From: Ancylostoma caninum
Taxonomy: Eukaryota; Nematoda; Chromadorea; Rhabditida; Ancylostomatidae
Length of the DNA stretch: 64,000 nt
NCBI GenBank assembly: GCA_037903475.1
Contig: JBAJFG010000095.1
Span: 124,001 to 188,000, forward strand
Direction of reading: 5' to 3'
Below are positions 23,400-34,707 of the stretch, in pieces. The notes below the pieces were generated by a model. That model was not told where the DNA came from. It searched no databases and was given only the letters and a program-made list of their open reading frames with translations. The first letter of the stretch is position 1. Each line of letters begins with the position of its first letter. A program made the translations under genes and the position numbers.

Positions 23400-24340
23400 C
23401 TCAAAATTAGCGTCAACAGTGTAAAGGTAGCACTCGCGGAAATCTCTCCTTCTAACGTAAGTCGTCTCGGGTTATGGGTTCCTAGAGGATCATAACTGTA
23501 AGCAGAACACCGAAGACTGCCCCCTATCTGCGAAATGATTACCGTGCCGTCCACATTGATGTCAATGTGGACGTTCCGGTGTCCGCTCACGCAAACTGTG
23601 CTTTTGGGTCACATGTGACACAAGCGCGCCTATCATCCATGTACCAGGATCCACGAACGGGAACGGAGCGCAATCAAGCTCATGGAAGACAGCACTAGGT
23701 TTTTGTGGATTTTCGCGCGTTTCGCGCTAATTTTTTTATCAAACATGAGTTCCATGTATGCTCCTTAAGGTGTACGGCAAAACTTCCAAGACGAAGATTT
23801 AGGATTTTTTTTAAAGTCCATTTATGATACAAGTTGGACTCCGATCCCCAAGGACTTGCGGACTTTTGTCGGAGCGGTGCCGTAGCGGCAAAAGTGAGTG
23901 CGCGGCGAAAGTCGCCCGGCGACAAACTACCCCCACTGCCATACCTTGCTGGGCGCCGCTGCGGCACCGCTGGCCTATGCTTAAAGGCAGCACTCACGAA
24001 AATTCTCACTTCTGAAATGAGCTGCTCACCATGTAGCGGGCCGCTGGACAATCGCAACAGTAAGTTGAACACCGTGGATGGTCGCCTACCTGCGAAGATA
24101 CTGCAGTGGACACATCTGCCGCTCTGGACATTGGGATTCAGTCGCGCCAACCAACAGCGTTGGCAGGGTTTGCGCATGTGGTTCAGTGGGAGCTTGTTTA
24201 TGAAATCCGTACCATTTGCAGGCTTCCGTGGCGGGACCCATCACGGAACACTCGTCCGCGTTGTTGACTCACATGAAGTACTGCCATCATTTTCTGTGTT
24301 TTTCGCATATTTCACGCTACTTCATCATTGTCAATGAGTT
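23400..24340. repeat. Dispersed 'AGGCAGCACTCACGAAAATT' repeats, two diverged copies
   Basis: 23425-23620 and 23985-24200 share an order of motifs: GCACTC(A/G)CG, AAATTCTCACTTCTGAA, GTAAGTTGAACACCG, CCTACCTGCGAAGATACTGC and a GGACACAT-like block. Between them lies a G+C-rich inverted motif (GCACCGCTGGCCTATGC) also seen at 41900-42120. The 160-167 codon frames across this part are open on both strands and are not convincing genes. Confidence 0.5.
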
Positions 24341-24959
24341 CATCGCTCATTCCTAAAAACCCCGATATACCACGAAATCTTCAACGCGAACATTTCCGTG
24401 ATTGCTGCCTTTAACTATGAGCGACTGTCGTTGCTGCAAAGGTCTGTAGGCCCCCAATGTTCGCATTTGGTTGCTGCAGCATTGTGATATCTTCACTCTA
24501 TAATTTCGAATCAAAATAGCTTCTGGTCAAACTCTTCCAGACCCCAATCGGTATCGTAACTCGGTGCAGTTAACTCGATGAGTAGCAATTTAGTGTTTTT
24601 GGGAGTTCATCGCAGATTTAACATCCGCGCTGCACCGCAATTTCATTTTTCCATGACTACGGTATAAGATAGGAAGTATTTCTCCACTTTTATTTAATTA
24701 AATCTAGTCACCTTTCACTTTGAAGTTCAGAAAAGACAGATTATATAAACAGTACCGAAATCAGCGGAAAGTAAAAAAAGATTAGTGTCAGATTAGAAAA
24801 ATAATCAAAGAAAATCTAAATTCACTTAGAAGAAACTGGAAATTCTAGGCAAGCAAGGCAATGGTGCGCTTCGGATACTAGCAGTATCAACGTATTTAAA
24901 GCATCAATATGAAGTCCCTAATGCTATCCCTCTATTAAGAACTAAGGGAGCGTTTCGGC

Positions 24960-25080
24960 AATGTTGGGAGATGATGGGAGCTTCCCACTCCCAATTCCCA
25001 ACATGGTATGCATACAGGGAGTTAGGCTGGGAGGGCCCCACTCCCAACTTGGGAGCGATTGGGAGGAGGTATGCATATGG
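24960..25080. repeat. CTCCCAAC-rich repeat family, copy 2
   Basis: TTGGGAGATGATGGGAGCTT through GGAGGTATGCATATGG mirrors the block at 22820-22965. See that entry for the shared features. Confidence 0.5.
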
Positions 25081-25089
25081 CTATTACAT

Positions 25090-25845
25090 GCTCACACAGA
25101 CCCTTGCATTCATCCTTGAGTTATTCAGGATTACTGCTGACGCCATTGTGATGGATGTGACCTAGAGGCAAATTAGTGTGGTGTTAACATGTTTACCTTG
25201 GGTAATCTCGATGATGCTACTTACACTGCTTGTGAATGTTTGGTACTGGGAAGTTCCGGCACAGCACAGCAAACGTTGTCTTATTTTTAAAGACTGGAGT
25301 GTTAAAAACAAAATGCCGTTAATGATTCTCGGTGAATTTTCTGGATCGACAGAGCAGCCAGTTTATGGAACCTTTCCAAAGGCGGCTGGTGCGGGCTCTA
25401 CCAGAAAAACTGGTTTACCTCTATAAATTTACTTTTTATTATTTTTTCTTTTTTTTTTGATTTCTGGAAAGCATGGCTGAATAGGAAATTCACTGCATGT
25501 GCTCACGGAAAAAGGGATTCAAGGAGGTTTTCCGAACAGCTCCATTACGACAAGGACAAACATCCTTCTGTGAAAATTAGTTTCGTTCCTGTCTTTTATA
25601 TCTAAATTTAGAATTGTCAGGCGCTGTTTTTCTTTATCTGCATTTATGCACATCATGCATACCCATCCGTTCAACAAACAAATATATAGATGAATAAATA
25701 AATAATCGTGAGGAGAGTGGGACCGAAGCCGTAGTGACATTCAGCAATACCTCTGTATTGAGCATCATGTTTTCATAGGTGTGATGCAATGACCAGAGAA
25801 AACTGTGGCCGGTGGCCATGCAGAGTGATTAACCAACAAGACACC
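25090..25845. other. No recognised feature
   Basis: Short frames only, plus a T-rich tract near 25435-25460. No exon with matched splice sites was found. Confidence 0.4.
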
Positions 25846-25847
25846 TA

Positions 25848-26018
25848 GGGCAGGCTCAGGGCTAGTATTCATGGATGCACAACCAAGCAAAACCAGGCTA
25901 ACCAACCAACTTTTGTGTCATGTGTCTCCTTTCATTACTTGGTCTGTATGGCATCCGATCACGCGGATCATACTTGCCTTGCTTGGTTATCGTTTCAGAG
26001 ATCCCAGTGCAGCATGTT
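25848..26018. mobile_element. MITE of the 'GGGATTCATGAA' family
   Basis: The left end, GGGCTAGTATTCATGGATGC followed by ACAACCAAGC, is inverted at the right as CTTGCTTGGTTATCGTTTCA followed by GAGATCCCAGTG. Relatives are at 52377-52527, 47093-47150 and 43480-43610. No coding capacity. Confidence 0.6.
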
Positions 26019-26419
26019 AGCTCCAGCATGACATTGTGGCTATTTTATGAAAAATGCATGGCTGCAGAGACGGTAAGGCGAACTAGATGGTGGATACTTA
26101 GTGATGTTTAGTAAGTTTCAAACCATGGACAGAAAATGAGCGACGGTCGCAGACGATAGGAACTCATACTAAGGGGTTCGCTGTTACGCAGCCTTAAATA
26201 CATACGTAGTCCTCTGCAGGAACCCTTTCAGGAATCCTTTTTAGGTGAACTCATGTACCGTAACACTCAGAAACCAATACAGTAGTGCTGCAATTACCAA
26301 TCACTGTAATGTAGAACACCATGCCGTTGCATTACGGGAAATGCATTGTGGAGAGAAAATTGAACACAATAACTCTCAAAAAAAGGTCCTGTTACGCTCC
26401 AGTTAGTGTACATGGACGT

Positions 26420-26575
26420 ACATGGTGGCGGTAGGAGTATAAATCGTTTCGAACAAGTGCGACAAGGTAATTCCTTGCACTTTTTGGGGATTTAGGTAAT
26501 TTGGTTTTCAGCGACGACCCTCCCGGTATTAGCCCAGAACGATGCCCCTGTTTCTTTGCATACATTCATGGGGGG
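26420..26575 (+). CDS. Candidate two-exon fragment with a 45 bp intron
   Basis: The reading RSINRFEQVRQ ends at CGACAAG|GTAATT (26466). A 45-base intron ends GGTTTTCAG (26511), and the next exon continues in phase as ATTLPVLAQNDAPVSLHTFM before a run of about 14 G. The short intron and phase match are typical of nematodes. The frame cannot be followed through the G run, whose length may be misread. No family is recognised. Confidence 0.27.
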
Positions 26576-26589
26576 GGGGGGGGTCATTA

Positions 26590-27280
26590 ACAACAAAACA
26601 AAGCTAGAACTTTGAGATTCGTCTCACAATGTTGTCCTACAATCTTACAATCTTAACCCCCACTAACCGAAATGAAACCCATATCATGCGAGGCTTTACC
26701 CAGCAAGGTGGTACACTTGTATACCATCCTGTCCACAGAAAACGAGTGCCTTCCCATCTTATATATTTAGGGGAGAGGAGGGCAAATGGATAACACGTCG
26801 GAATATAACGCAGAAAGTCGGATTTTATTTACTTACCGGTGAGCATTGTTTTCCCTCTTTATATTCTTTTTCTCAGGGTTTGAACGCAAAGACGGTACTC
26901 AAACTGTAGGCCATGTTAGGCTATGGTCCCAACTAGGTAGTTTTTTATTTGCACACACCTATTCCTCTTCCTTTCTGAGCATACATAGCTCTATCGCTTA
27001 ATAAATAGAATAAGTGAGTAGGTTGTTACAACTCCGTGGAGTAGTTAGTTTTTCAGGCCTGTTTCAGTCGGCCAAAACAAAGTTTCATGGGATAATACCG
27101 GATTTGGTAGCGTCTGTTCAGTGAGCCGACAGCTCTCTTGATCGGAGAAATTGGCTTAGATTTCACCCGTGATCACCTATATTGTAAAACTTTCAAACCA
27201 AAAAAATTCATAGCTTCACAATTACTCTGGTCGCTAGGAAATTGGTGCCCATAAGAGACTTAATTTTTAGGTTAGGGCCA
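26590..27280. other. No firm feature
   Basis: An acceptor-like GTTTTTCAG at about 27054 is followed by short open frames (FQSAKTKFHGIIPDLVASVQ) ending near GTGAGC. It is too short to call. The rest is unremarkable. Confidence 0.3.
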
Positions 27281-27324
27281 AATATGAATCTTAGCTACCT
27301 AGCTCTGACAGGGCAAGTCTATTT

Positions 27325-27425
27325 TTCCGGATAGGCAAAGAAGGCAACAGAGCTCGACGAGCGCTCCATCACCTTTTCCGACGGGTTAGAAGAGAAAGAG
27401 GACGACCGGATGGCAGTACTATAAA
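27325..27425 (+). other. Possible terminal exon, unsupported
   Basis: After AGGCAACAG the frame reads ELDERSITFSDGLEEKEDDR and MAVL, then TAA. Only 24 codons and no partner exon, so this is a hint rather than a gene. Confidence 0.18.
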
Positions 27426-27439
27426 TGGTGATATGAATG

Positions 27440-28720
27440 TGATGTGTAGATGCGCAGACAGCATAAGCTCCACTATGCACGTGCTAGTGTGCGTGTGAGA
27501 GGGCGTGAACCAGTGGAGTGTTCAATATTCACTAGCATAAACGAGCTTTTCATTGCACCTTTGAGACAAAATATCATATGTAAAAAATATTTGCCATAAG
27601 TAAAATTATGGGAAGGGGGCCGAGGCCAAGTGAAACCAAAACAGCCAGCATCGGAACCCATTGAAGATTTCAGTGTGGACGTACGCGACGAGTCTCGTTG
27701 ACATTGAGGAAGTGTAAACGGGAGGATTAACAAAAGAGGCGAACGAATAGCTGCGCGATCAGCAAATACACCTCACGGAACGGAGTAATCAACGCCGTCT
27801 CCATTAGTGCTGAAGACGCGACGCTATTCACTTCCATAACCAGCACACACCGTTCCATGTAGCGGAACTCCCGTCATCTTACGCATGTTAACGTTCGCGC
27901 ACGATTCCACATGAGCGACTGTGGATTGCGCGCCGCCGCGATTCACGAAGCGACGACGGCGATTTTTCGGTCACTCGTCTTGGATTGGCTGTGATTTGTC
28001 GATGTGTGCGTAATTACTGTCGCCGGTTGTCGAGCGTTCCGCGGCAGCGAGAGCGCGACGAACACAAAGCGGACGTGAAACCAGTCGCATGTCGCTGTTC
28101 CAGACGGACGCAGCTCCGCCGCCTGGGAGGAAAAGCTGGAACTTTAGAAATGGCTGGCAGAGTATGATGTATGGCAGGGGATTTCCCGGTACACATGGGT
28201 TAGGCTGATGTTAAAAAAAGCACATAAGCAAGAAGTACTAATTTCTTGAAAGTGGTGGGGCGTTCCGTTGAACGCACAGATATTTCCAGAAAATCACTAG
28301 AAAACTGAAATCAAACAAATTGAAACTAGTCGTGTTACTGTCCCAGAAGCAGCTCCACCGGATAATGGACAATCGAATAACGTTATGAGCACGATCTAAA
28401 AAAATAGCTCTATCGGTCTCCCTGACATGGAGATTTTCTTTAACTTAACCTGATAACTTTTCTAGCCGCGACACAACAGCAAATCTGAAATGTTAAGATT
28501 TTTTGAAGCGTTTTTAGTGTGCATATGTGTGCCTCTCCTCTCTCCAGGCTGAAAAAAGCTGAAATTCTGCTACACTGAAAAATCATCCGTGCATTCTTGG
28601 GCCAGAACCCGGAGGATTGGTTCGACTATTACTTAATCATTAGATTTGTTCATTGTGCATAGCAGCGAGTGAGCTAGCTATCATATTCTTTAAGCGAGTC
28701 AAATCCAGAAGATATCGAAT
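27440..28720. other. G+C-rich stretch, no supported gene
   Basis: 27890-28150 is noticeably richer in CG dinucleotides than its surroundings and is open in several frames on both strands. It could be a promoter or first-exon region, but nothing decisive is visible. Confidence 0.3.
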
Positions 28721-28732
28721 TCAAGGAAGAAT

Positions 28733-28915
28733 TTGCTCCTTGCAACCATGCCTGATAGTTCTTGGCCAAGTAGTCGTCTTTCTCGATCTGGATACAGCAC
28801 AACTGTGCAGCCAAACATGACAAAACTAATAAATATGATCTCTAATGAATATGGATTAAAAGTATGTGCTATGTCCACAGAGCTTGAGTCATGCCTCTGG
28901 AAGAGTATTCGGTAA
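28733..28915 (+). other. Weak exon-like frame before mariner relic
   Basis: A frame containing SRLSRSGYSTTVQPNMTKLI ends at ATTCG|GTAAAG. The opposite strand is equally open (82 codons), so direction and reality are unclear. It could pair with the exon-like frame at 31127-31293, separated now by two mariner insertions. Confidence 0.2.
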
Positions 28916-28951
28916 AGAATAAACAGGCCTGCTGAAAAGATGTACATATTG

Positions 28952-29830
28952 TTAGGTTGTCGCGAAAGTTTCCCTCCACTTCTAGCCTTCTTTTTCTAAT
29001 TATTTTTTTCTTCTTCAATACAACTGAAAATTACGCTATATATGCGCCACTATTAATGACAGTAACTCCTGCTGTAACAGAAGAGCTAATTGGCAGCAGC
29101 TTCCAGTGAGTGGTTCCTTCTCAATTCCACACATTGGGCATTCCCTTCTGTGGAGGCAGTTCATGTTTTAGTGGTGGAATCCATAGTTACCGGCATCCGA
29201 GCCATCCACATTTTCTCAGGTGATTTACAATAGGGGCCCACTTCTCGTCATTGATGTCCTAGTTGGGAACGAACGCAAAAGTCTGTCAAAAGCTAAAAAA
29301 ATTAATACACACTCCACGCACTTGAAGCTAGCGGTGGCTCAGACCATATGCGTATTTCACATGCGCCGTATTTCTTTTTCTCTTAGAAGAGATATAGATG
29401 AAAAGCTATTGTAGCATGATATCGGTATCGCGCCATGAATTCTCTCCAATCAGCTCCAGGAGGCGCTCGCGATTTACTTCACCTTATCGGCCGGATCGTG
29501 GTTGGTCTTAAGTTCCAGCAGCCATTTCTTAATTTGCGGAACCAAATCTTTACCGTATACTATGAGGTGGAGGAGAGTCAAACATATGTTCCTTGGAGCA
29601 TCTCTTTCATTGCTGTGTTTCCTGAGCTCGATAAGCTGGAACAGCAAAACATGCTTATAGTCAATGACGATTTCTTCGGTCGTAATCGGAACGAAATGGT
29701 AGGACAAATTAAATATATGCAGGCGACTGACTGACGTTCATATATGTTTTGAAGAGAAAGTTCCGGAACAACCCCAGAAAAATTGGCAACACACGAAATT
29801 GAGTGGTGGGAAACTTTCGCGAAAACCTAA
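28952..29830 (-). mobile_element. Mariner relic, internally deleted (879 bp)
   Basis: Inverted ends TTAGGTTGTCGCGAAAGTTT (left) and its counterpart AAACTTTCGCGAAAACCTAA (right). The minus strand retains a frameshifted mariner transposase N-terminus: HVLLFQLIELRKHSNERDAP followed by RNIC, then VYGKDLV and KKW, as in the helix-turn-helix region (…RNIC.VYGE..V……W…), and ERLLELIGENSW further on. The DDD catalytic part is missing. The copy at 10625-12212 is the same family. Confidence 0.8.
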
Positions 29831-29839
29831 TATATAATA

Positions 29840-31124
29840 TTGGGTTGTTCGGAAAGTAATTGGGCTTTTCGAAAACAATTTTTTCAAACGCTAGCTTTGG
29901 AAGGTTTTTGCTGTTATTATTTGTTTTCATTCGATATATATTAGGAGGACGTATTTGTGTTTCTGTTTGGAGAAAGTGCGCAGATTTCATTTCCATTTGC
30001 ATTTTTATGATCAATTTGAACATGGAGTGTCAGAAGGAGCATTTTCGGCACATTTTGCTTTTTTACTTCCATAGTGGCAAAAGAGCTGCTGATGCTTTCC
30101 ACGATATATGTAAAACATACGGTGTTAATGCCTTATCACAGAGCACATGTGACAATTGGTTCGCAAAATTCCGTTCCGGCAATTTTTCACTTCAAGATGA
30201 ACAACGTTCTGGTCGGCCAGTAGGCGTTGATGATGATCAGTTGATGGCATTAATCGAAGCCAACCGTCATGTAACCGTACGAGAGCTTGCTGAGAAGACC
30301 AACGCATCCATTGGAACAGTTCACGAGCATGTCAAAAAACTTGGACTAGTAAAAAAGCTAGATGTTTGGGTGCCACATGAGTTGAAGGAAATTCACTTGA
30401 CGCAGCGAGTTAGTATCTGTGATTTGCACTTGAAACGCAATGAAGACGACCCATTTTTGAAGCGAATAGTAACTGGTGATGAAAAATGGATTGTCTACAA
30501 TAATGCTACTCGCAAACGATCATGGTCAAAACCGGATGAACCTGCTCAAACGATGTCCAAAGCTCATCTCCATCAAAAGAAGGTTATGCTATCAGTTTGG
30601 TGGGACTACAAAGGTGTAATATATTTTGAGGTGCTCCCAAGAAACCAGAATGTCAACTCGGACCTCTACTGTCAGCAACTGATGAAATTAGATGAGGCAA
30701 TTTAAAAAAACCGGCCAGAATTAGCGAATCGCAAAGGAGTAGTTTTCCACCAAGACAATGCAAGACCTCATACATCTTTGGCGTCTCGGCAAAAATTATT
30801 GGAGCTTGGTTGGGAATTGATGTTGCATCCACCATATAGCCCTGATCTCGCGCCATCCGATTACCATTTGTTTAGATCGTTGCAGAACTATTTGAATGGG
30901 AAAACATTTAGCGATGATCAGGATATCAAATCTCATCTAGCCCAGTTTTTTGCCGAAAAAGACCAGAAGTTCTATGAGAGGGGAATTATGAAATTGCCAG
31001 AAAGATGGCGAAAGACAATCGAACAAATTGGAAAATATATCATTGACTAATGTTTTTTCATTGTGAGAAAATAAACTTTTTTCTGAAACCCCTAAAAATC
31101 CCAATTACTTTCCGAACAACCCAA
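29840..31124 (+). mobile_element. Young mariner transposon, 1,285 bp
   Basis: Perfect inverted ends of at least 25 bp begin TTGGGTTGTTCGGAAAGTAA on both sides and are flanked by TA (29838-29839 and 31125-31126). The length is the standard mariner length. It inserted a few bases from the end of the older relic at 28952-29830. The identical termini and the nearly open transposase indicate a recent insertion. Confidence 0.97.
30022..31050 (+). pseudogene. Mariner transposase with one nonsense codon
   Basis: This encodes a DD34D cut-and-paste transposase that binds the inverted ends and moves the element at TA sites. The chosen start is the ATG at 30022 (MECQKEHFRHILLFYFHSGK), which fits family length (~342 codons). 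An N-terminal helix-turn-helix region (FHSGKRAADAFHDICK; DNWFAKFRSGNFSLQDEQRS) is followed by the linker WVPHEL. The catalytic aspartates lie in TGDEKW, HQDNARPH and PYSPDLAPSDYHLF; exactly 34 residues separate the second and third. A single in-frame TAA at 30703-30705 sits inside an A-rich tract. Everything after it is intact to TAA at 31048. As read, the copy cannot make full-length enzyme. Confidence 0.95.
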
Positions 31125-31126
31125 TA

Positions 31127-31293
31127 CATGGAGGTGGAGGTCTACTGATACTATACTAAGAGATGTGCAATTGAAGCTTGAGAGCAGAACCTTAGTGGTT
31201 AATGGACAGAAAAGTTTTGCAGACTATGTATTAGTTTCTGACACTGAAAAATACCACATTTCAATACAAGCATATGATTATTGCGAATGCTTG
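31127..31293 (+). CDS. Candidate exon next to mariner, unknown protein
   Basis: The frame is open from the mariner's edge and reads STDTILRDVQLKLESRTLVV, NGQKSFADYVLVSDTEKYHI and SIQAYDYCECL, ending at a good donor GCTTG|GTAAGG (31294). If real, the mariner inserted in or just before this exon. No family or partner exon is confirmed. Confidence 0.3.
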
Positions 31294-31299
31294 GTAAGG

Positions 31300-32945
31300 A
31301 TCTACAGGGTGCGGTATGAATACTCTGTCAGAAGTTGTAGGCGACGTCCGAATAATGAATGAGCCGTCATCCTCTCGCCGTGACTATTCGTGCATTCTTC
31401 TTCCGCGGTCGCCTGTCTTCAAAAGAACAACGCAAGACCACCCATTTTGCACTATGATATACGACATTAGAGGACTGTACTCACTATGATGTTCTATGAA
31501 TGTCGCAGTTCTCCTACTCAAGAAGATCCACAACCGACCTTCCTAGCAAAACTTATGATCACTTCATTTCAACGCAGTATTTATGCCGTATCCTCTACTT
31601 CGGAAGCCTGCGCAAGATTACTTGGATTAGCAATCCGCCAACCGTTTCCGGAAGACTGCGATGCAATAGGCTTGCAAACGTCAGCCCGGCACAGGGACAA
31701 GGCCAAATACCGGAATTATTCTTTACCTTTACCGTAGTCTAGGTTGGCGTCGGGGTCTATCAGTGCTGCTGCAATAGAACACTGATCCGTCACATTTCCA
31801 CAACTATGGCCAATCCGACTCACCTGGAACACGTTTCCTCTAGATCTCGGAGTCGGAGGCTTGTGCCGCATCTTCTACACAGCTCCACTAGAATTCAATC
31901 GTGCGGTGGTGACGACATTGGAGACTTGTAGGTCATACCCGGCCTGGTATTTGTTGTTCTAGACATTTTATAAAAGAGATAAAGCAAACTGGTTAAAATG
32001 ATGCTGACGGGGCGTATTGCTTCTTTTGGAATGATACTCTTACGATTGCCAATAAATACACTCTAGATAAACAAAAAAACGTCATAATCGAGGATTTATT
32101 TAGAAAACAACTATTTGTTTCAGAAGCAACAAATGCACCGACCATGCCATTCACATAGAAAAAAGTTCTAGTCACCAACTGAAAGTGCTGGCGAGCAGCA
32201 CTTTACTGTACTTACAAGTTTGTTGCGGTTTAGAATAGTGTCTTCTGAACATCGCAAATTCAGTATTAGGTTTTCCTCGGCTGAATATCTACGCAAACGG
32301 TAATTCTAAGGCTATTTTGGAAGAATGCAAAGAATATTCTGAAACATCCATGAAACACACTGTTGCTACCATTATTGTTATTCTCGCAGCCCTTACGAGG
32401 AAGCAAGTCAATATGTATGCAGATGGCATACCAGCACAAAGAAATAATTTCATCCACGTCATAAATTAACGGACATAAATGTTGAACAGTCAAACAAAAC
32501 AATATAAATCATAAGATAGGTCGTCATCAAAGTTAAGAAAACTGTTCAGTGCTTGCCGTGCCCATAACAACTCATTCCAGGTCGAAGGCTTGATATTCAT
32601 GTGCTTCCGTGAATTTTCTCCCGAGCTCCATCATTCCATCAGCATCAGTTGGTGCTCAGATAGTCATCGCTTTGACAAAGTTTTATTATTTATGATTAGG
32701 TCAATTTCCATTCACCAGCGCGTGAAAATTCGTCAGCATGAACAAATCAGCACTGCTGCACCCAAATTACTGCCAAAAATGATCGATACTATCCTATTTG
32801 TGAGATTTGCAAATTCTAGACCGATTCAATGTTTAATGTGCACAGCAAGCACTATTCAGTTGATTAGATTGTTGACATTTTTTAAGTGGCAACGATGATA
32901 CTTTGGTATTTGTTATATGATATCAATGAAACAGTCATGCCGACT
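31300..32945. other. No supported gene
   Basis: 31486-31742 is open in two plus-strand frames at once, which argues against either being simple coding sequence. 32590-32898 is one further unremarkable frame. No element ends were recognised. Confidence 0.35.
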
Positions 32946-32948
32946 AGC

Positions 32949-33146
32949 CTAATAGCCAACTGGATGATTGTAGTCAGATGTTTCTTGGTTCAAATCGCCT
33001 AGAGCCGCTTGCACATAACTGTGCAGCTCGTTTTCGCCTGGTTCGAATTGAGCCGCCATTACTACTCGATCGTTTGCTTCACTATCGTCCTTGTTGACCA
33101 ATTCGCACAAAATATTGTAGTGTTTGTAGAGAAGTTCGGCGTGTGT
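32949..33146 (-). CDS. Terminal exon of an unrecognised gene
   Basis: On the minus strand a consensus nematode acceptor (AAATTTTCAG) is followed by 65 codons: THAELLYKHYNILCELVNKD, DSEANDRVVMAAQFEPGENE, LHSYVQAALGDLNQETSDYN, HPVGY, then TAG at 32949-32951. The composition (acidic, helix-forming, no low complexity) and the clean splice site support a real last exon. Upstream exons were not found; the next 600 bp on that side is a dispersed repeat and a LINE fragment. Function is unknown. Confidence 0.5.
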   Translation of the reverse strand, partial: THAELLYKHYNILCELVNKDDSEANDRVVMAAQFEPGENELHSYVQAALGDLNQETSDYNHPVGY

Positions 33147-33289
33147 CTGAAAATTTAAGACAGTAATTAGTTAAATTAGAACATATCTCTGTGTATTTGA
33201 AGAGCTAAGCTCCAAGAACGTATCGATGAGAGATCACGCCTTAGCTTCTAAATCATTCATTTATTTCAAGACACGATCCCAGTTCAGTA

Positions 33290-33700
33290 TCGCTTTTGAG
33301 ATCTCTACATGAAAAAGATTTCCAGAAGCACCTGATTGATACGTTATACGTGATTCAGTGTAACATTGCCAGAGGATCCCTTTTTGTGCCCAACTTCTGG
33401 GGGAGCACGTGGGAGGCGTCGGAAAGGGATCATGGGGTTCCTTACCACAACTTGTAATCCCTTGTAGGTCACAAATGAAGTACAGCTAGGAAGTAGATTG
33501 TTACGAACTGGAGTGCGGATCTCCTCGGGAGGTGTGTCTTCTGGAATGCACTATTCAGAAACTTCCTCCTCCCCCTTGTTCTTGTCCTTCGGCTCCACCA
33601 CCAATCTCTCCAGGAAATGGAGCTCGAACACTGGTTCTTGACAGGTTTGCACGAAATCGCGTGGACGACTGCGATGAGAAGTCCCTGGAGACACGTGTGA
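33290..33700 (+). repeat. Dispersed repeat, copy 2
   Basis: Related to 6122-6700 over several blocks (GCTTTTGAGATCTCTACATG; GTTTGCACGAAATCGCGTGG). Class unknown. Confidence 0.45.
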
Positions 33701-33714
33701 TATGGTAATCACGT

Positions 33715-34440
33715 CAATGACAACATAGAACGCATTATATCGGACTTCTACACAAAGCTGTATCGCTCAACAACAGTGATTCCAAGATGCCTACCTCCAA
33801 CGGAGGACAGGCCACCACCCATTTCAATCTCTGAGGTTAGGAAAGAAAGGCGACGAAGAGGATATAGGAAAGTATCGTCCATTTGCTTTATTGTCCACCC
33901 CGCGCAAGTGTTTACCAAGATCATACTGAATCGTCTGCGGGGTATATTTGACGCATATCTACCAGTAGAACAAGCTCGCTTCAGAAAAGGTTTCTGTTAC
34001 ATGAACCACATCCATACCGTTGCCCAGCTGATCGGAAGCTGTACAGAGTATGCGATGCCTTTGGTCCTTACATTCGTTGACTATAAAAAGGCCTTCGACT
34101 CCATTGAAACGAATATTGTCCTCAACGCGCTTATACAGGCTGGCGTGGGCTCTATCTATGCGAACATTCTAGCGCAGTGCAACGTTGGAACAATGACGAC
34201 TATCCAACTGCTGGACTGAAAGCTGCGTATCCCGATCGAGAAGGTGTGCGACAGGGCGATATGATTTCTCCAAAGCCGCTCAAGTCTGCGCTCCAATACG
34301 CCATGTCTCGATTGAACTGAAAGGGCAAAGGTCTCCTGATTGACTGAAAGAAGCTGTCGAATCTAAGGTTCGCAGACGACGTCGTCCTGATCAGCAACAA
34401 TACGGCAGAGATGAACCAGCTGGTGAACGAGCGAAATTAA
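33715..34440 (+). pseudogene. RTE-type LINE reverse transcriptase fragment
   Basis: A truncated non-LTR retrotransposon. The frame starts in the linker (RIISDFYTKLYRS; LPPTEDRPPPISISEVR), suffers a deletion, then gives the RT core: VFTKIILNRLRGIFDAYLPV, LTFVDYKKAFDSIETNIVLN (domain A, FxDYxxAFD), GVRQGDMISP (domain B) and LRFADDVVLIS (domain C, with the FADD motif). Stops at 34217, 34318 and elsewhere kill the frame. Both the endonuclease and the 3' end are absent. Family assignment to nematode RTE is from established motif knowledge. Confidence 0.9.
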
Positions 34441-34707
34441 TTGGGAAGATCATCGATTTGAGGAGAAAGTGAAAGATAAGGGATCAGTCAGAATATATGG
34501 CGAACAAAGATGTGCAGGAAACATCATTCGCCAAAACACAGGTGGAGCACGAGAACAACCATCTGGACTCACCTAAATGTCAAAAGACCGCTCATGCGAC
34601 CCTCCACGCGCTGACCCGATATATTTAACAAGTCGTTAAAACGAGAGGAGTTGCCGACCAACCTAACAGTGAAGACGGATCAAAGTATCAAAGTTAGTGT
34701 ATATAAA

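Noticed and set aside
24000..24337. 160-167 codon frames on opposite strands at 23.7-24.3 kb
   Set aside because: Both strands are open over the same G+C-rich dispersed repeat; no family match or splice evidence.
31486..31742. 83-codon protein at 31.5 kb
   Set aside because: Two plus-strand frames are equally open and neither has splice or family support.
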